Positions 44,934 through 57,667 of a stretch of 64,000 nt of DNA are shown piece after piece. The DNA is taken from positions 363,466 through 427,465 of the forward strand of contig JAUJOR010000001.1 in assembly GCA_030447525.1 (NCBI GenBank), written 5' to 3'. Numbering within the stretch: position 1 is the stretch's first letter; the number at the start of each line of letters is the position of its first letter. Made by a program: the position numbers and the translations under genes. The notes below the pieces were generated by a model. That model worked only from the letters and a program-made list of their open reading frames with translations. It did not search any database and was not told where the DNA came from. The DNA comes from Chloroflexota bacterium. GTDB lineage: Bacteria; Chloroflexota; UBA11872; UBA12225.

Positions 44934-45464
44934 ATGCCCCTACGTAGCACGGCGGCCAAGCGCTATGCCGAGGCTGTGGCCGGCCTGGCCCGTCAGGACG
45001 GGAGCTGGGAGCGCTGGCGCCACGACCTGGCCGCCCTGGCGCAGTTGGCGGCCGACCGCAGGCTACGCCTGACGCTGGAGAGCGACCGTGTCTCCCCCGA
45101 GCGTAAGGGCGAGCTGATCGACACTCTCCTAGGAGATCGGGTCACGCCGGCGGCCCGTAACCTGTTGGGTGTCATGGCCCGGCGCCGGCGCCTGGAGCTG
45201 CTGCCAGACCTACGCTCGTGGTTCGACGAACTGGCCGATCGGGCCCAAGGCGTGCAGCGCGTTACCGTGACCACGGCCTACCCCTTGACCGAAGAGCAGC
45301 GCAACGCCCTGAGCCGGCACCTGGGCGCCGGACACGGGGAGATCATGTTGACGGAGCAGGTCGACCCGGCCATCATCGGCGGCCTGGTCTTACGGGAGGC
45401 CGACATCATCCAGGACCACAGCATCAAGGCCCGGCTGGAGGCCCTGCGGCACCGCATGAACTGA
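44934..45464 (+). CDS. atpH: ATP synthase F1 subunit delta
   Basis: 176-residue stator subunit linking F1 to subunit b. AAKRYAEAVAGLARQDGSWE opening, a helical N-domain, and C-terminal AYPLTEEQRNALSRHLG and VDPAIIGGLVLREADIIQDH, which is the delta signature. ATG 44934 follows GGGAGG; upstream in-frame sequence belongs to the atpF-atpH gap (91 nt). Confidence 0.95.
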   Translation: MPLRSTAAKRYAEAVAGLARQDGSWERWRHDLAALAQLAADRRLRLTLESDRVSPERKGELIDTLLGDRVTPAARNLLGVMARRRRLELLPDLRSWFDELADRAQGVQRVTVTTAYPLTEEQRNALSRHLGAGHGEIMLTEQVDPAIIGGLVLREADIIQDHSIKARLEALRHRMN

Positions 45465-45583
45465 CCCTCAGGCTGGCCGGGCGCTGAGTGCTCCGCCGGG
45501 GGCCGGACCGGCGGGCCGGACAGAGTAGCAGATCGCTGGGAATACAGCGGGCTGGTTGGACTGGTTGGAGATAGAGGAAAGCA

Positions 45584-47128
<1,545 letters not shown>

Positions 47129-47161
47129 GACTGAGCACCGAGGACCGAGGACTGCAAAGAG

Positions 47162-48121
47162 ATGGCCACGGCACGCGAGATCCGGCGCCGGATGGGGTCG
47201 ATCCGTAACATCCGCCAGATCACCCGGGCTATGGAGCTGATCGCCGTTACCCGACTGCGCCGCGCCCAACAGCGTGTGGTGGCGACTCGCCCCTACGCCG
47301 ACAAGATGCGGCAGGTCCTGGGGGACCTGGTGGAGCGCATCGATGTCCCCGAAACGGCCGGCGCCGCTGACCTGGGCGTCAACGCAGCGGAGGGGGCGGA
47401 GGGGCGCGCCGAGGTCCCCTCGGTTGCCCTGCACCCCTTGCTGGATCGCCGGCCGGTGACGCGCATAGGCGTGATCTTGCTCACCACCGACCGGGGCCTG
47501 TGCGGGGCACTGAACAGCAACACCATCCGCGCCGCCTTGCAGTTCATCTACGCGCAGCAGAACGCCGGGCGGGGCGTGGAGTTGATCATCGTCGGGCGTA
47601 AGGGGCTGCAGGCGGCGGTCCGGCTCCCGGTGACGGTGACGGCCGAGTTTTCTGGGCTGGGGGATTACCCGTCCTTGACCCAGATCACGCCGATCGTGCG
47701 CGTGGCCACGGACGCCTTTACCTCACGGGCTGTAGACGAGGTGGTGCTCATCTATCCGCGGTTCATCAGCACCCTGCGCCAGGAACCGACGGTCTTGCCC
47801 CTGCTGCCCATTCAACCCCCGGAGCGTGACGCCGCGCCCGAGGCGAGGCAGGAGGCGGAGATCGACTACATCTACGAGCCGGCCCCTCGGACGGTACTGG
47901 CCGCGATCCTGCCTCGCTTCGTCGAGGTGCAGGTCTATCAGGCCGTGCTGGAGATGATTGCCAGCGAGTTCAGCGCCCGCATGGTGGCCATGCGCAACGC
48001 GACGGACAACGCCGGCGAGCTCCTGGAGGACCTACAGCTCGGCTACAACAAGGCCCGCCAGTCGACGATCACCCGCGAGATCATCGAGGTCTCGGCCGGG
48101 GCCAGCGCGCAAGCGAGTTAG
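47162..48121 (+). CDS. atpG: ATP synthase F1 subunit gamma
   Basis: Central rotor shaft. 319 residues, about 30 above typical. N-terminal helix MATAREIRRRMGSIRNIRQI with TRAMELIAVTRLRRAQQRV, LTTDRGLCGALNSNTIRAAL in the Rossmann-like part, and C-terminal SEFSARMVAMRNATDNAGEL and YNKARQSTITREIIEVSAGA are conserved. The extra length lies mostly near residues 62-95 (Ala/Glu-rich). Confidence 0.96.
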   Translation: MATAREIRRRMGSIRNIRQITRAMELIAVTRLRRAQQRVVATRPYADKMRQVLGDLVERIDVPETAGAADLGVNAAEGAEGRAEVPSVALHPLLDRRPVTRIGVILLTTDRGLCGALNSNTIRAALQFIYAQQNAGRGVELIIVGRKGLQAAVRLPVTVTAEFSGLGDYPSLTQITPIVRVATDAFTSRAVDEVVLIYPRFISTLRQEPTVLPLLPIQPPERDAAPEARQEAEIDYIYEPAPRTVLAAILPRFVEVQVYQAVLEMIASEFSARMVAMRNATDNAGELLEDLQLGYNKARQSTITREIIEVSAGASAQAS

Positions 48122-49666
<1,545 letters not shown>

Positions 49667-49777
49667 GTCCCCGGCGCACGGTTTCCGGTCGCCGGAGGAT
49701 CGGGCGCCGAGCACTCTGGCGCTGGGAGACGCGGGGTCGCCCGGTGCGGGAAGGGCTGAGGACCGAGGATTGCGAGC

Positions 49778-50248
49778 ATGCCGTTGAACGTGGAGATCGT
49801 AGCCGCCGAGCGATCCATCCTGGAGGGGACGGCGGACGAGGTGCTGGCCGACACCACGGCGGGCCAGATTGGGGTCTTGCCCCGGCATGCCCCGCTGCTG
49901 ACCCTGCTCGTCCCCGGGGTGATACGCCTGCGCTCGGGAGCGGCGGAAACGGTGCTCGCCGTGGGGGGCGGCTTCCTCGAGGTCAGCGACGACCGCGTCG
50001 TCATCCTGGCGGATTCGGCCGAGCGGGCGGAGGAGATCGACGTCGCCCGTGCCGAGGAGGCGCGCCGCCGGGCCGCCGATCGCTTGCGCGCCCACACCGC
50101 CGACGTGGACGAATTGCGGGCGCAGGGGTCTCTGCACCGGGCCATCGCCCGGCTACGGGCGGTGGAGCAGGTGCGCCGCCGCGGCGGACGCCCCCGGCCC
50201 GGCCCCGGCGGGACAAGCGAGGCCGGCATCCCGGCGAACCAGGCCTAG
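49778..50248 (+). CDS. atpC: ATP synthase F1 subunit epsilon
   Basis: 156-residue rotor/inhibitory subunit and last gene of the operon. LNVEIVAAERSILEGTADEV and TTAGQIGVLPRHAPLLTLL form the N-terminal beta sandwich; the C-terminal helical hairpin (RAEEARRRAADRLRA onwards) ends in an Arg/Gly/Pro-rich tail. 111 nt separate it from atpD. Confidence 0.94.
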   Translation: MPLNVEIVAAERSILEGTADEVLADTTAGQIGVLPRHAPLLTLLVPGVIRLRSGAAETVLAVGGGFLEVSDDRVVILADSAERAEEIDVARAEEARRRAADRLRAHTADVDELRAQGSLHRAIARLRAVEQVRRRGGRPRPGPGGTSEAGIPANQA

Positions 50249-50272
50249 CCCGGCGTCCGGGGGCAGTGTCCG

Positions 50273-50312
50273 GCCGACCTGCCGACCTGCCGACCTGCCG
50301 ACCTGCCGACCT
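50273..50312 (+). repeat. 8-bp tandem repeat downstream of atpC
   Basis: GCCGACCT five times, then a partial GCCG. It lies in the 308-nt gap between atpC and murA; no terminator is obvious there. Confidence 0.95.
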
Positions 50313-50556
50313 GCCGGGCGGTGCGTTCCCCCACCGCCGGCGTAGAGGCGGTCATGACCGACGTCTGTGAGCCATGAGCGTTGGACGGGAGCTGTGGCCA
50401 GACGCCCTGAACCGGCGGGCTTTGCTTTGACTGCCGGAAACGGTAGTATTCGGTTGCTTGGCTTGTGGTGTCGAACTTGGAGCCACAGGGCGTCATGCGA
50501 GGCGCAGGGATGCCAGTTCCGTTAGACCTCTATGGAGGTCTTTACCCCTACCGATC

Positions 50557-51927
50557 ATGAGGACAGTCACACCGCCACCCGCCCCCTCTCCTCTACCGGC
50601 TCCGGTCCCGGCCACGAACGTAGCCCCGTCATCCTCCCCCGGCCGGCAGATGGTCGTCTCCGGCGGGGTACGCCTGTCCGGGGAGATCACGGCCGATGGG
50701 GCGAAGAACGCCGCCACCAAGATGATGGCGTCCTGCCTCTTGACCCGGGAGACCGTGGTCCTGGAGCACGTCCCGGTCATCGAAGCGGTGCATACGCAGG
50801 CCGCCCTGTTGCGTGCGTTGGGGGTCAGCGTCGAGTTCGACGGGGCCGCCCACCGCATGACCCTGGTGGCCGAGCGAGTGGGGGAGGTGGCGCTGCCCCC
50901 CGCCCTGGTGGCCAAGGAGCGCTCGTCCTTTGTGCTGGTCGGCCCCCTCCTTGCCCGCACCGGCCAGGCGATCACGCCGCAGCCGGGGGGCTGCAAGATC
51001 GGCGAGCGTCCGATCAACGTCGGCATGCGGGCCCTGGAGACCCTGGGTGTGGAGGTGCAGTATTCCGATGGCACCTACTACGCCCGCACCTCCGGGCTGC
51101 GCGGCGCCCGAATCTACCTGGACTATCCCAGCCATACGGGAACCGAGAATTTGATGATGGCCGCCTGCCTGGCCAATGGCACGACGGTGATCAAGAATGC
51201 CGCCTGTGACCCGGAGGTGGTTGCCCTGGCCGAGCACCTCAACCGGATGGGGGCGATTATCCGAGGGGCGGGGACGCCCAAGGTGGAGATCATCGGCGTC
51301 GCCACGCTGCACGGGGCACGCACTCGGGTGATGCCCGATCGCATCGAGGCCGGGAGCTTCGCCATCGCCGCCGCCGCCACCGGGGGCGACGTGGTCATCC
51401 GCAACGTCATCCCTGAGCACCTGGACGCCGTGGTGCACAAGCTGCGTGACGCGGGGGCCGAGGTGTTCGAAAGCGACGACGCCATTCGCGTCTGGCGATC
51501 GCGCCCCCTGCGTGCCGTGGAGGTGCAGGCCATCCATTACCCAGGCTTCCCCACCGACCTGCAAACCCCTTTCTGCGCCATGCTCACCCAGGCGGAAGGG
51601 GAGAGCGTCATCCAGGAGCGGGTCTTCGAGGACCGGTTCAACTATGTGGACGAGCTACGCAAGCTGGGGGCGGTGATCAAGACGAACGGGGAGGGTGGGA
51701 CGACGCTCCACGCCACGCGGGCCTATCTCCATGGCCCGTCACGCCTCAAGGGGGCCAACGTCCGCGCGCTCGACCTGCGCAGCGGCATCGCCTTGACCAT
51801 CGCCGGGCTGGTGGCGGAAGGCTCCACGGTGATTGCCGATTTCTACCATGCCGAGCGGGGCTACGAGGACCTTACCGGGCGTTTTCGCGCCCTCGGCGCC
51901 GACCTGGAAGCGCTCGACGCGGCGTAG
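50557..51927 (+). CDS. murA: UDP-N-acetylglucosamine 1-carboxyvinyltransferase MurA
   Basis: First committed step of peptidoglycan synthesis. 456 residues with a 30-residue Pro-rich N-terminal tail. Substrate-binding ADGAKNAATKMMASCLL, the active-site loop PGGCKIGERPINVG with Cys146 (fosfomycin target residue in the family), YPSHTGTENLMMAACLA, DRIEAGSFAIAAAATGGDV, YPGFPTDLQTPFCAM and ADFYHAERGYEDL. The N-terminal signature reads DGAKNAA where DGSKNAA is common. ATG 50557; GGAGGT lies 17 nt upstream in a small palindrome (AGACCTC-TATG-GAGGTCT), so initiation may be structure-controlled. The weakly promoter-like patch near 50421-50449 is not convincing. Confidence 0.95.
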   Translation: MRTVTPPPAPSPLPAPVPATNVAPSSSPGRQMVVSGGVRLSGEITADGAKNAATKMMASCLLTRETVVLEHVPVIEAVHTQAALLRALGVSVEFDGAAHRMTLVAERVGEVALPPALVAKERSSFVLVGPLLARTGQAITPQPGGCKIGERPINVGMRALETLGVEVQYSDGTYYARTSGLRGARIYLDYPSHTGTENLMMAACLANGTTVIKNAACDPEVVALAEHLNRMGAIIRGAGTPKVEIIGVATLHGARTRVMPDRIEAGSFAIAAAATGGDVVIRNVIPEHLDAVVHKLRDAGAEVFESDDAIRVWRSRPLRAVEVQAIHYPGFPTDLQTPFCAMLTQAEGESVIQERVFEDRFNYVDELRKLGAVIKTNGEGGTTLHATRAYLHGPSRLKGANVRALDLRSGIALTIAGLVAEGSTVIADFYHAERGYEDLTGRFRALGADLEALDAA

Positions 51928-52103
51928 GGCGGAGGAGCCCTGGGCCTCGTGCACGAGTAACCCCTTCACCTGGGGCTTCACTTGGAGGGCGTCCATGCCC
52001 CCCTCCGTAGAGTGGTTATGGGGTCACGGATACGTAGGGGCTTCAGGGGCTTTGAGGTGAGCTCATGAGCATCGCCGACGTAGCACGGTCGGCTCCAGGC
52101 TTG

Positions 52104-52109
52104 TAGAAT
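52104..52109 (+). promoter_or_regulatory. -10-like TAGAAT directly before mreB
   Basis: TAGAAT ends 7 nt before the GTG start of mreB, which has no Shine-Dalgarno sequence; consistent with a leaderless transcript. Confidence 0.45.
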
Positions 52110-52116
52110 CGGCCTC

Positions 52117-53127
52117 GTGCTTTTCAGCCGGCAGATTGGCATCGACCTGGGGACGGCCAACGTCCTGGTATTCGTGCGCGGCCAGGGGATCGTAATCAAC
52201 GAGCCTTCGGTGGTGGCCATCACGACGAACGACAACCGGATCCAGGCGGTGGGGGATCAGGCCAGCCAGATGCTCGGCCGCACGCCGGGGAGCATCCAGG
52301 TGATCCGGCCGATGCGCAGTGGCGTGATCGCGGATTACGTGGTCACCGAGGCCATGCTGCGCTACTTTATCGCCAAGGTGTGCGGTCGCTTCCGGATGTG
52401 GAAGCCGGAGGTGATGGTCTCCGTGCCCTGCGGCGTGACGAGCGTCGAGCGCCGGGCGGTGACCGACGCCGCCCTGCAGGCGGGGGCGCGGGAGGTGTAC
52501 CTCATCCAGGAGCCCCTGGCCGCGGCCATCGGGGCCAACGTCCCCATCTCTTACCCCAGCGGGAACATGATCGTCAACATCGGAGGGGGAACGACCGAGG
52601 TGGCCGTGATCTCCTTGAATGGGATCGTCGTCTCGCAGTCGGAGCGCGTCGGCGGGAACCGGATCGACGATGCCATCACCGCCTACATCAAGCGCAAGTA
52701 CAACCTCATCATCGGCGACCATATGGCCGAGGAGATCAAGATCGAGGTGGGGAGCGCCCTACTCTTGGATACGGCGCTGACGGTGGACGTGCGGGGACGG
52801 GATCAGGTGGCGGGACTCCCCAAGACGGTGACGGTGACGTCCACGGAGATCACCGAGGCCATCGCCGAGCCGGTGGAGCAGATCCTGGTCGCGGTCAAGA
52901 ACGTCCTGGAACGTACGCCGCCGGAGCTTTCGTCCGACATCATCGATAAAGGGATGGTGATGACCGGCGGGACGTCCCTCTTGAGAAACCTGGATCAATT
53001 ACTGACGAACGTGACGGGGATCCCCTGTCACGTGGCCGAGCGACCGCTAGACTGCGTCGCCCTGGGAACTGGCCTGGCCCTGGAGAATCTCGACGTGCTA
53101 AAAAAGACGTTGGCCCGGCCGCACTAA
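52117..53127 (+). CDS. mreB: Rod-shape protein MreB/Mbl
   Basis: Bacterial actin that organises lateral wall synthesis. 336 residues, normal length. [20 protein letters not shown] phosphate loop 1, [66 protein letters not shown] phosphate loop 2, [20 protein letters not shown] and [17 protein letters not shown]. Its presence implies rod-like growth. No mreC/mreD follow; the next gene is a MoxR-like ATPase, which is unusual. Confidence 0.96.
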   Translation: MLFSRQIGIDLGTANVLVFVRGQGIVINEPSVVAITTNDNRIQAVGDQASQMLGRTPGSIQVIRPMRSGVIADYVVTEAMLRYFIAKVCGRFRMWKPEVMVSVPCGVTSVERRAVTDAALQAGAREVYLIQEPLAAAIGANVPISYPSGNMIVNIGGGTTEVAVISLNGIVVSQSERVGGNRIDDAITAYIKRKYNLIIGDHMAEEIKIEVGSALLLDTALTVDVRGRDQVAGLPKTVTVTSTEITEAIAEPVEQILVAVKNVLERTPPELSSDIIDKGMVMTGGTSLLRNLDQLLTNVTGIPCHVAERPLDCVALGTGLALENLDVLKKTLARPH

Positions 53128-53260
53128 TCGGCCCCTAGCCACGATCCTGTCCGCTCGTGGTGTTGGAGTGACGGATCCTTGGCTGCCCTCAGTGCCTGCT
53201 CGGAGCAGGGCGAAGGAATGACCCGGCAAGGGGAGCCTGACGAAGGCGCTTGAGGGAGAG

Positions 53261-54202
53261 ATGCAGCCATTTGCCGAAGCGCTGGGGGCAACGCGGTGGG
53301 AGCCTCCCCGTTGGGACGGGTCGGATGCGCAGGAGCGGGCCATCTGGGAGTCGGCCGTTCCTCAACCCGACCCGGCGTACGTCCCCGGGCAAGTGCAGCT
53401 GATGATGGCGGCGCACCTGGGCCTGCGCTGGCGCCTGGGATTCGGCTGCATGGGGATTTACGGCTCTCCTGGGACGGGTAAGAACGCCCTGTTGCGGGAG
53501 GCGGCCGCCGTCTGGCGGGTGCCCCTCTTCACCGTGGATCTCTCCGCCGGGCTGGACCTGGTGGAGCTGGTGGGGGGCACAGCCCTGTTGGGGGGCTCGA
53601 CGGTGGAACGGGTGGGGAAGATTACCTGGTGGGCGCAGCGGGGGGCGCTGCTGGCCCTGAACGAGATCCAGGCCGTGGAGCCATCGATGCAGACCTTGCT
53701 GCATGACCTGGTGGCTGAGCGCCGGGTGGTGATCCCCAGCCTGGATGGGTCGCCGCAGGGCATCCGTCTGCACCCCGGGACGTTCGTCGCCGTGACGTGG
53801 AACCCGTTCCAGGGACGCATGCCAGAACCGGCTCTCCTGTCTCGCCTGGGCGCCGTGGAGTTCCCTCAACCCGGCCAGGCCGACGAGGCCAAGATCCTTT
53901 CATCCCGGCTGGCGGCCGCCGACGCGGGGCTGGCCCGCCCGCCGGCGGAGCTCGTGCGCGACGTGGCCCTGTTCACCGATCTGCGCCAGCTCTACGATCA
54001 ACAGGAGCTGGCGCTGTTCCCGGACATGCGCTTCGCCCTCAACTTCGCCGCTCACCGCCTGGCCGCCGGCCTGCCGGCCGCCGTGCGCACGCTCGGCGCC
54101 TTGGCCTTGACCGGTGCCGGGGAGCGCCAGCGCAGCCTGCGCCAGCTGGAGCGAGTGATCGCGGCCCACTACTCCCAGGCGCGCGGCGTGCTCGTGGCCT
54201 GA
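53261..54202 (+). CDS. MoxR-like AAA ATPase with altered Walker motifs
   Basis: 313-residue AAA+ protein of the MoxR/CbbQ/GvpN class. Walker A reads GSPGTGKN (68-75) instead of GKT/S, and the Walker B segment GALLALNEIQ has Asn134 in place of the Asp before Glu135. GTFVAVTWNPFQGR (sensor 1) and a C-terminal lid region are present. Both Mg2+-coordinating side chains are thus changed, so ATP hydrolysis may be weak or lost. GAGGGAGAG ribosome-binding site before ATG. It is followed immediately by a vWA-domain gene, the usual partner of MoxR ATPases in metal insertion or complex remodelling. Confidence 0.85.
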   Translation: MQPFAEALGATRWEPPRWDGSDAQERAIWESAVPQPDPAYVPGQVQLMMAAHLGLRWRLGFGCMGIYGSPGTGKNALLREAAAVWRVPLFTVDLSAGLDLVELVGGTALLGGSTVERVGKITWWAQRGALLALNEIQAVEPSMQTLLHDLVAERRVVIPSLDGSPQGIRLHPGTFVAVTWNPFQGRMPEPALLSRLGAVEFPQPGQADEAKILSSRLAAADAGLARPPAELVRDVALFTDLRQLYDQQELALFPDMRFALNFAAHRLAAGLPAAVRTLGALALTGAGERQRSLRQLERVIAAHYSQARGVLVA

Positions 54203-54204
54203 CC

Positions 54205-56376
54205 TTGTACTCCGTGTCCGCCTTGCGCCGGCTGTGGGATCGACTCCAGCCGGAGTGGCCGCGCCTGCTGCAACGCCGGCCGATGGCCCGCTGGCTGTCC
54301 GGAGCGCCGGGGGCCAGCCAGCGTGATGATCGCCCTCGTGGGAGCGCGCCGTATGCCGCCTGGGAGGCGGAGCTGACGGCCTATGCCCGTCTGCGTACCG
54401 GCTCGGCGGACGTAAAGGTGGACTTCGCCCTCGGCACCGGCACCGGGTGGTCGGAGGATATTCACCTGGCCCGCCCGCCCTTGCACGACCTCCACCTGGC
54501 GTTCATTGCCTCCGAGCTGGAGCTGGAGCACCTCCTTTGCCACTACCGCTACGGCTGGCGAGAGGCGCTGCTGATGTGGAGCGCCTGGTCGCAGCCGGGT
54601 GAGGCTATCACCCTACCGTGGCCACCGTGGGATACCGTGGCCCTGCCGGCGTCGGTGGTGCGCCTGGCGCTCAGCGAAGCCGTCCCGGCGCTGACCCTGC
54701 CCCGCGAGGCGGTCGCCTGGCCAATCCGCCACCGCCAGGGGGCCACCTGGGTCGCCGCCGCCTGGGCGGACGGCTGCCATCGGGGCCTGGAGGTGAGCGA
54801 GCGCCCCGGGATGGCCGACCGCTTGACCCTTCCAGGGCTCCCGGACGCCCGGAGGCGCGCCCGCACCAGCCGGGAGACGGTCTGGACCGCGGTGCTGCAC
54901 CACCTGGCGCGCCTCCCCCCAACGCCGGGAGACGCCCCGCCCAACAGCCCGGCGCTGCCGGGGCGGCTACCAGGCCCAGGGGCGCCGGATCTAGGGGCGC
55001 CGGATCTAGGGGCGCCGGATCTAGGGGCGCCGCATCTAGGGGCGCCGGATCTAGGGGCGCCGGATCTAGGGACCGACCTGGCCGAGGCCGTAGGGGCCCT
55101 GCGGCGCGTCGTCGCGGACGACGTCCGGGGGCAGGTGGAGGGGGTGCTGGCCGTGGTGGAGGCCCTGCGGCGCCGTAATGCCATCCCGCCGGTGCCACAA
55201 CAGCGCCCCTCATGGCTGCACCGCGAATGGGGGCAGTGGCGCCGCGCCCCGGACATGCGCGCGGCCCTGGATCACCTGGCGCGCTCCCCGAGTAGCGCCG
55301 CCGTGGCCGTGATCACGGCTGCCGGCAGGGCACACGCCGTGGTGCCGGTTCCCGGCCTCGGCGGCGTCACCCCCGGGGCGGTCAAGGACGAGGGAACGAT
55401 CATGCGTACGTCGGACGCGTCCCGGGCCGGGAGCGGTGACTCGCCGGAGACGCCAGGGGCCGAGGAGCACTCGCAGCCGTGCGCCGAAGACTGGGGCCCG
55501 CGGAGTCAGCACCAGCCGCCGGATCAAGAGGCGCTGAGCGCCGGCGATGAAACCCCAGAGCGGGATGAGCGGGGAGCGGGCGGCAAGCCGGCCTCCGGGT
55601 CAGGGCCGGGCGTGCTGGGGGGCCTGCGGGTGATCAGCCCCACGCCGGATGACCGGGCGGCTTACTGGCAGGCTCCGTGGGGCGCTGGCGCCGGAGATCG
55701 AGCGTCTGATCGAGCGTCTCCGCGCGCGCCGGCGACCAGTACTACGCCAGCGCCCCGCGGCGCTTCCAGCGCTCGGGGCGCATCGACCGCAACCGCCTGC
55801 CGGCGGCCCTCTCCGGGCGTGAAGCGGTCTTCACGCGCTTTGTTCATCAGCCGGACCCGGTTCACGCCCTGTGCCTCTTGCTGGACTGCTCGGCGTCCAT
55901 GGCCCCCTGGGCGGAGCAGCGCGCGCGGCGGCCATCCTGGTGGAGAGCGCGGGAGCGCCGTCGGCGCTCGAGTCAACGCCTTTGCCTTCGGGGCCACCTG
56001 GGAGCGCATGGAGCCCCCGGCCGAGGGGGCCCCGCTCGTCGCCCTGGGCCGGGAATTGCGCCCCCACGGCGGGACGCCCTTCGGCCCGGCCGTGGCCGGG
56101 GCGGCGGAGTGGCTCGGCCGGCAGCCCTTCAGCCAGAAGCGTTTGTGGATCTTCTCGGACGGGCTGTGGACGGCGCGCGATCGGGCCGGCGCCGCCTGGC
56201 GGCCGGAGCTGTTGAAGGATGCGGTGGTGTGGGTGTTTGCCGAGGAGCCGCCCCGGCCGCCAACTCCGGCCATGCGCGTCGTGGCCGTGCCTACCCTGTC
56301 CGATTTGATCCGCCAGGCGCCAACGTACTTCTGGGGCGCCGGGGAGGCAGGTCCGCTTCCGGAGCCGCACTGCTGA
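54205..56376 (+). pseudogene. vWA-domain protein, partner of the MoxR-like ATPase (frameshifted)
   Basis: Begins at TTG 54205 or GTG 54214 just after the ATPase stop. The N-terminal 250 or so residues (LRRLWDRLQPEWPRLLQRRP, VKVDFALGTGTGWSEDIHLA) are not recognised; a GAPDL repeat and a Pro/Glu-rich linker follow. From about 55670 the protein changes frame several times: APEIERLIERLRAR, then YYASAPRRFQRSGRIDRNRL and ALCLLLDCSASMAPWAEQ (MIDAS DxSxS of a von Willebrand A domain), then RAAAILVESAG, then VNAFAFGATWERMEPP, ending RLWIFSDGLW and VFAEEPPRPPTPAMRVVAVP. At least four indels are needed, while residues are well kept, so either recent decay or sequence error. Confidence 0.75.
54979..55068 (+). 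repeat. 15-bp tandem repeat encoding GAPDL, six copies
   Basis: GGGGCGCCGGATCTA six times (copy 4 has one change), in frame, giving (GAPDL)6 in the vWA protein's linker. Each unit contains the palindrome GGCGCC. Confidence 0.97.
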
Positions 56377-56484
56377 GAGGACGGTCCATCGTGCCGCCGG
56401 CCGGGCGGTTTGGCATCCCGAGTTCAGCCGCTGCTGCTGCCCGGCCGGGCACAAGAGACCCAGATGTAGCGAGCGACGTAGCCG

Positions 56485-56826
56485 TCAGGAGTCCCCGGAC
56501 GCGCCTGCCGTAGAGTGTTCGGCGGCGCGCCTGCGGGCGGCAGCGGCAAGAAGGAGATGCAGGGCCACAAAGAGGGCATGGCCACCGCCAGCCGCCAGGC
56601 TGCCGAGCATCAGGAGCGAGGGCACCTCACGCCCGGAAACACTCGCGGCCATAGCCACGGCGGCCACCAGCAGCCAGATGACGATGGCCACCGCGTGCAA
56701 GCGCACGATGCCGCTGTGGGCGGCCGCGGCGACGGCAGGCGGGAGACGGCGCTTGCCGGCGCCTGCAGTGGACGCCGACTTGCGCTCCGTCTGATGGGCC
56801 TCCGGCACGCCCCAGGTGTCAGGCAT
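56485..56826 (-). CDS. Small membrane protein (two helices)
   Basis: 113 residues: a basic N-terminal tail, a hydrophobic helix of about 43-62 (IVRLHAVAIVIWLLVAAVAM), a second of about 70-95 (LLMLGSLAAGGGHALFVALH), and an Arg-rich end. No family recognised. ATG 56826 has AGGAG 9 nt upstream. It lies 90 nt downstream of DUF4126 copy 2 on the same strand and may be cotranscribed with it under Rex-like control. Confidence 0.65.
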   Translation of the reverse strand: MPDTWGVPEAHQTERKSASTAGAGKRRLPPAVAAAAHSGIVRLHAVAIVIWLLVAAVAMAASVSGREVPSLLMLGSLAAGGGHALFVALHLLLAAAARRRAAEHSTAGASGDS

Positions 56827-56915
56827 ACCCCATTACTCCTGCCCCCCCGGCCGGTTGCGCTGGACGGGCCTATCCCCTGGCAGCGCGGGCCGGCAGCGCC
56901 CTCACGGGCCCTTCC

Positions 56916-57512
56916 TCAACGGACCTGCGCGCGGGTGGAGACAGGGAGGGGGGGCGCCACCCCCCCGGCCGGGGCCGGCTTGCGCCCGGTCAGGCTGGCG
57001 GTCAGGAGCACAACCAGTGTTGCCGAGGATAGGAGCCAGCCCACGGTAGTGTTCGCCACCCCCAGGGGGATGACACAGGCCGACCCGGTGGCCGCCGCCA
57101 TCAGGATGGGGACGTGTCCGAGGCCAACCCAGGCCGGCGAGCGACTGGCCCGGGCGGCCAGCGCGGTGACCATGGCGGCCACGCCCCAAGCCAGGGCGGC
57201 CGCGCCGACGACAACCAGGGGCACCGGGAGATCGCTCAGCCCCACGAGGGCTGCCAGCAGGCCGGCGACCGGCGGGGCGATGATCTGGCTCAGGCGCCGA
57301 GCCCGGACGGCGAAGCGCAGAACCTTCCCCAGCACGAAGTCCACCGGCGCGGCCAGGCCGAAGCCGGCGGCGGCCAGGCCAAGAGCCAGGGGGGGCATGG
57401 CCTGGAGGAGGGCCGTGTCTGGCAGGCGATCGGTAAAGGCGGCCAGGGCGAGCAGGACGAACGTCCCGACGTACGGGTTCAGGCCGATGGCGACGGCGGC
57501 GATGATCTCCAA
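56916..57512 (-). CDS. DUF4126 membrane protein, copy 2
   Basis: 198 residues with about five or six hydrophobic segments. AIGLNPYVGTFVLLALAAF, PVDFVLGKVLRFAVRARRLS and RSPAWVGLGHVPILM mirror copy 1 at 41124-41831, but the long C-terminal tail of copy 1 is missing. Start near 57512. The upstream 120 bp carry a promoter with two Rex-like operators laid out exactly as at copy 1. The two copies point the same way (minus) and bracket the ATP synthase operon, murA and mreB. Function unknown. Confidence 0.85.
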   Translation of the reverse strand: MEIIAAVAIGLNPYVGTFVLLALAAFTDRLPDTALLQAMPPLALGLAAAGFGLAAPVDFVLGKVLRFAVRARRLSQIIAPPVAGLLAALVGLSDLPVPLVVVGAAALAWGVAAMVTALAARASRSPAWVGLGHVPILMAAATGSACVIPLGVANTTVGWLLSSATLVVLLTASLTGRKPAPAGGVAPPLPVSTRAQVR

Positions 57513-57577
57513 CCCGTCCTCCTTAACGCTCCACCCTGCCGGGCCCCGCCCCCTGTCACCGCTCCAGGCGGCGGAGA

Positions 57578-57595
57578 TTGTGAAGCCCTACACAA
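57578..57595. promoter_or_regulatory. Rex-like operator, DUF4126 copy 2, proximal
   Basis: TTGTGAAGCCCTACACAA; on the minus strand it begins 3 nt after the -10 and covers the predicted transcription start. Confidence 0.65.
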
Positions 57596-57598
57596 GCA

Positions 57599-57627
57599 AG
57601 TCTAGCAGCTTGTGAAAACATTAGCAA
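57599..57627 (-). promoter_or_regulatory. Promoter of DUF4126 copy 2
   Basis: Minus strand: TTGCTA (57627-57622), 17-nt spacer, TAGACT (57604-57599). The -35 lies in the distal operator. Matches the promoter of copy 1 element by element. Confidence 0.65.
57610..57627. promoter_or_regulatory. Rex-like operator, DUF4126 copy 2, distal
   Basis: TTGTGAAAACATTAGCAA; one strong half-site and one degenerate. It lies 32 bp from the proximal site, the same phasing as at copy 1 (33 bp). Confidence 0.55.
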
Positions 57628-57667
57628 TCTCCGGGGCCCAGCCCGGCTAGGCAGGACCGAGACGGGG

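Noticed and set aside
50421..50449. Sigma-70 promoter for murA (TTGACT and TAGTAT)
   Set aside because: TTGACT is only 11 nt from TAGTAT; at the correct spacing the -35 is poor. Not listed as a promoter.
53797..54204. vWA frame extended upstream through the ATPase gene
   Set aside because: The frame is open through the MoxR-like gene only by chance; the conserved vWA protein begins after the ATPase stop at 54202.
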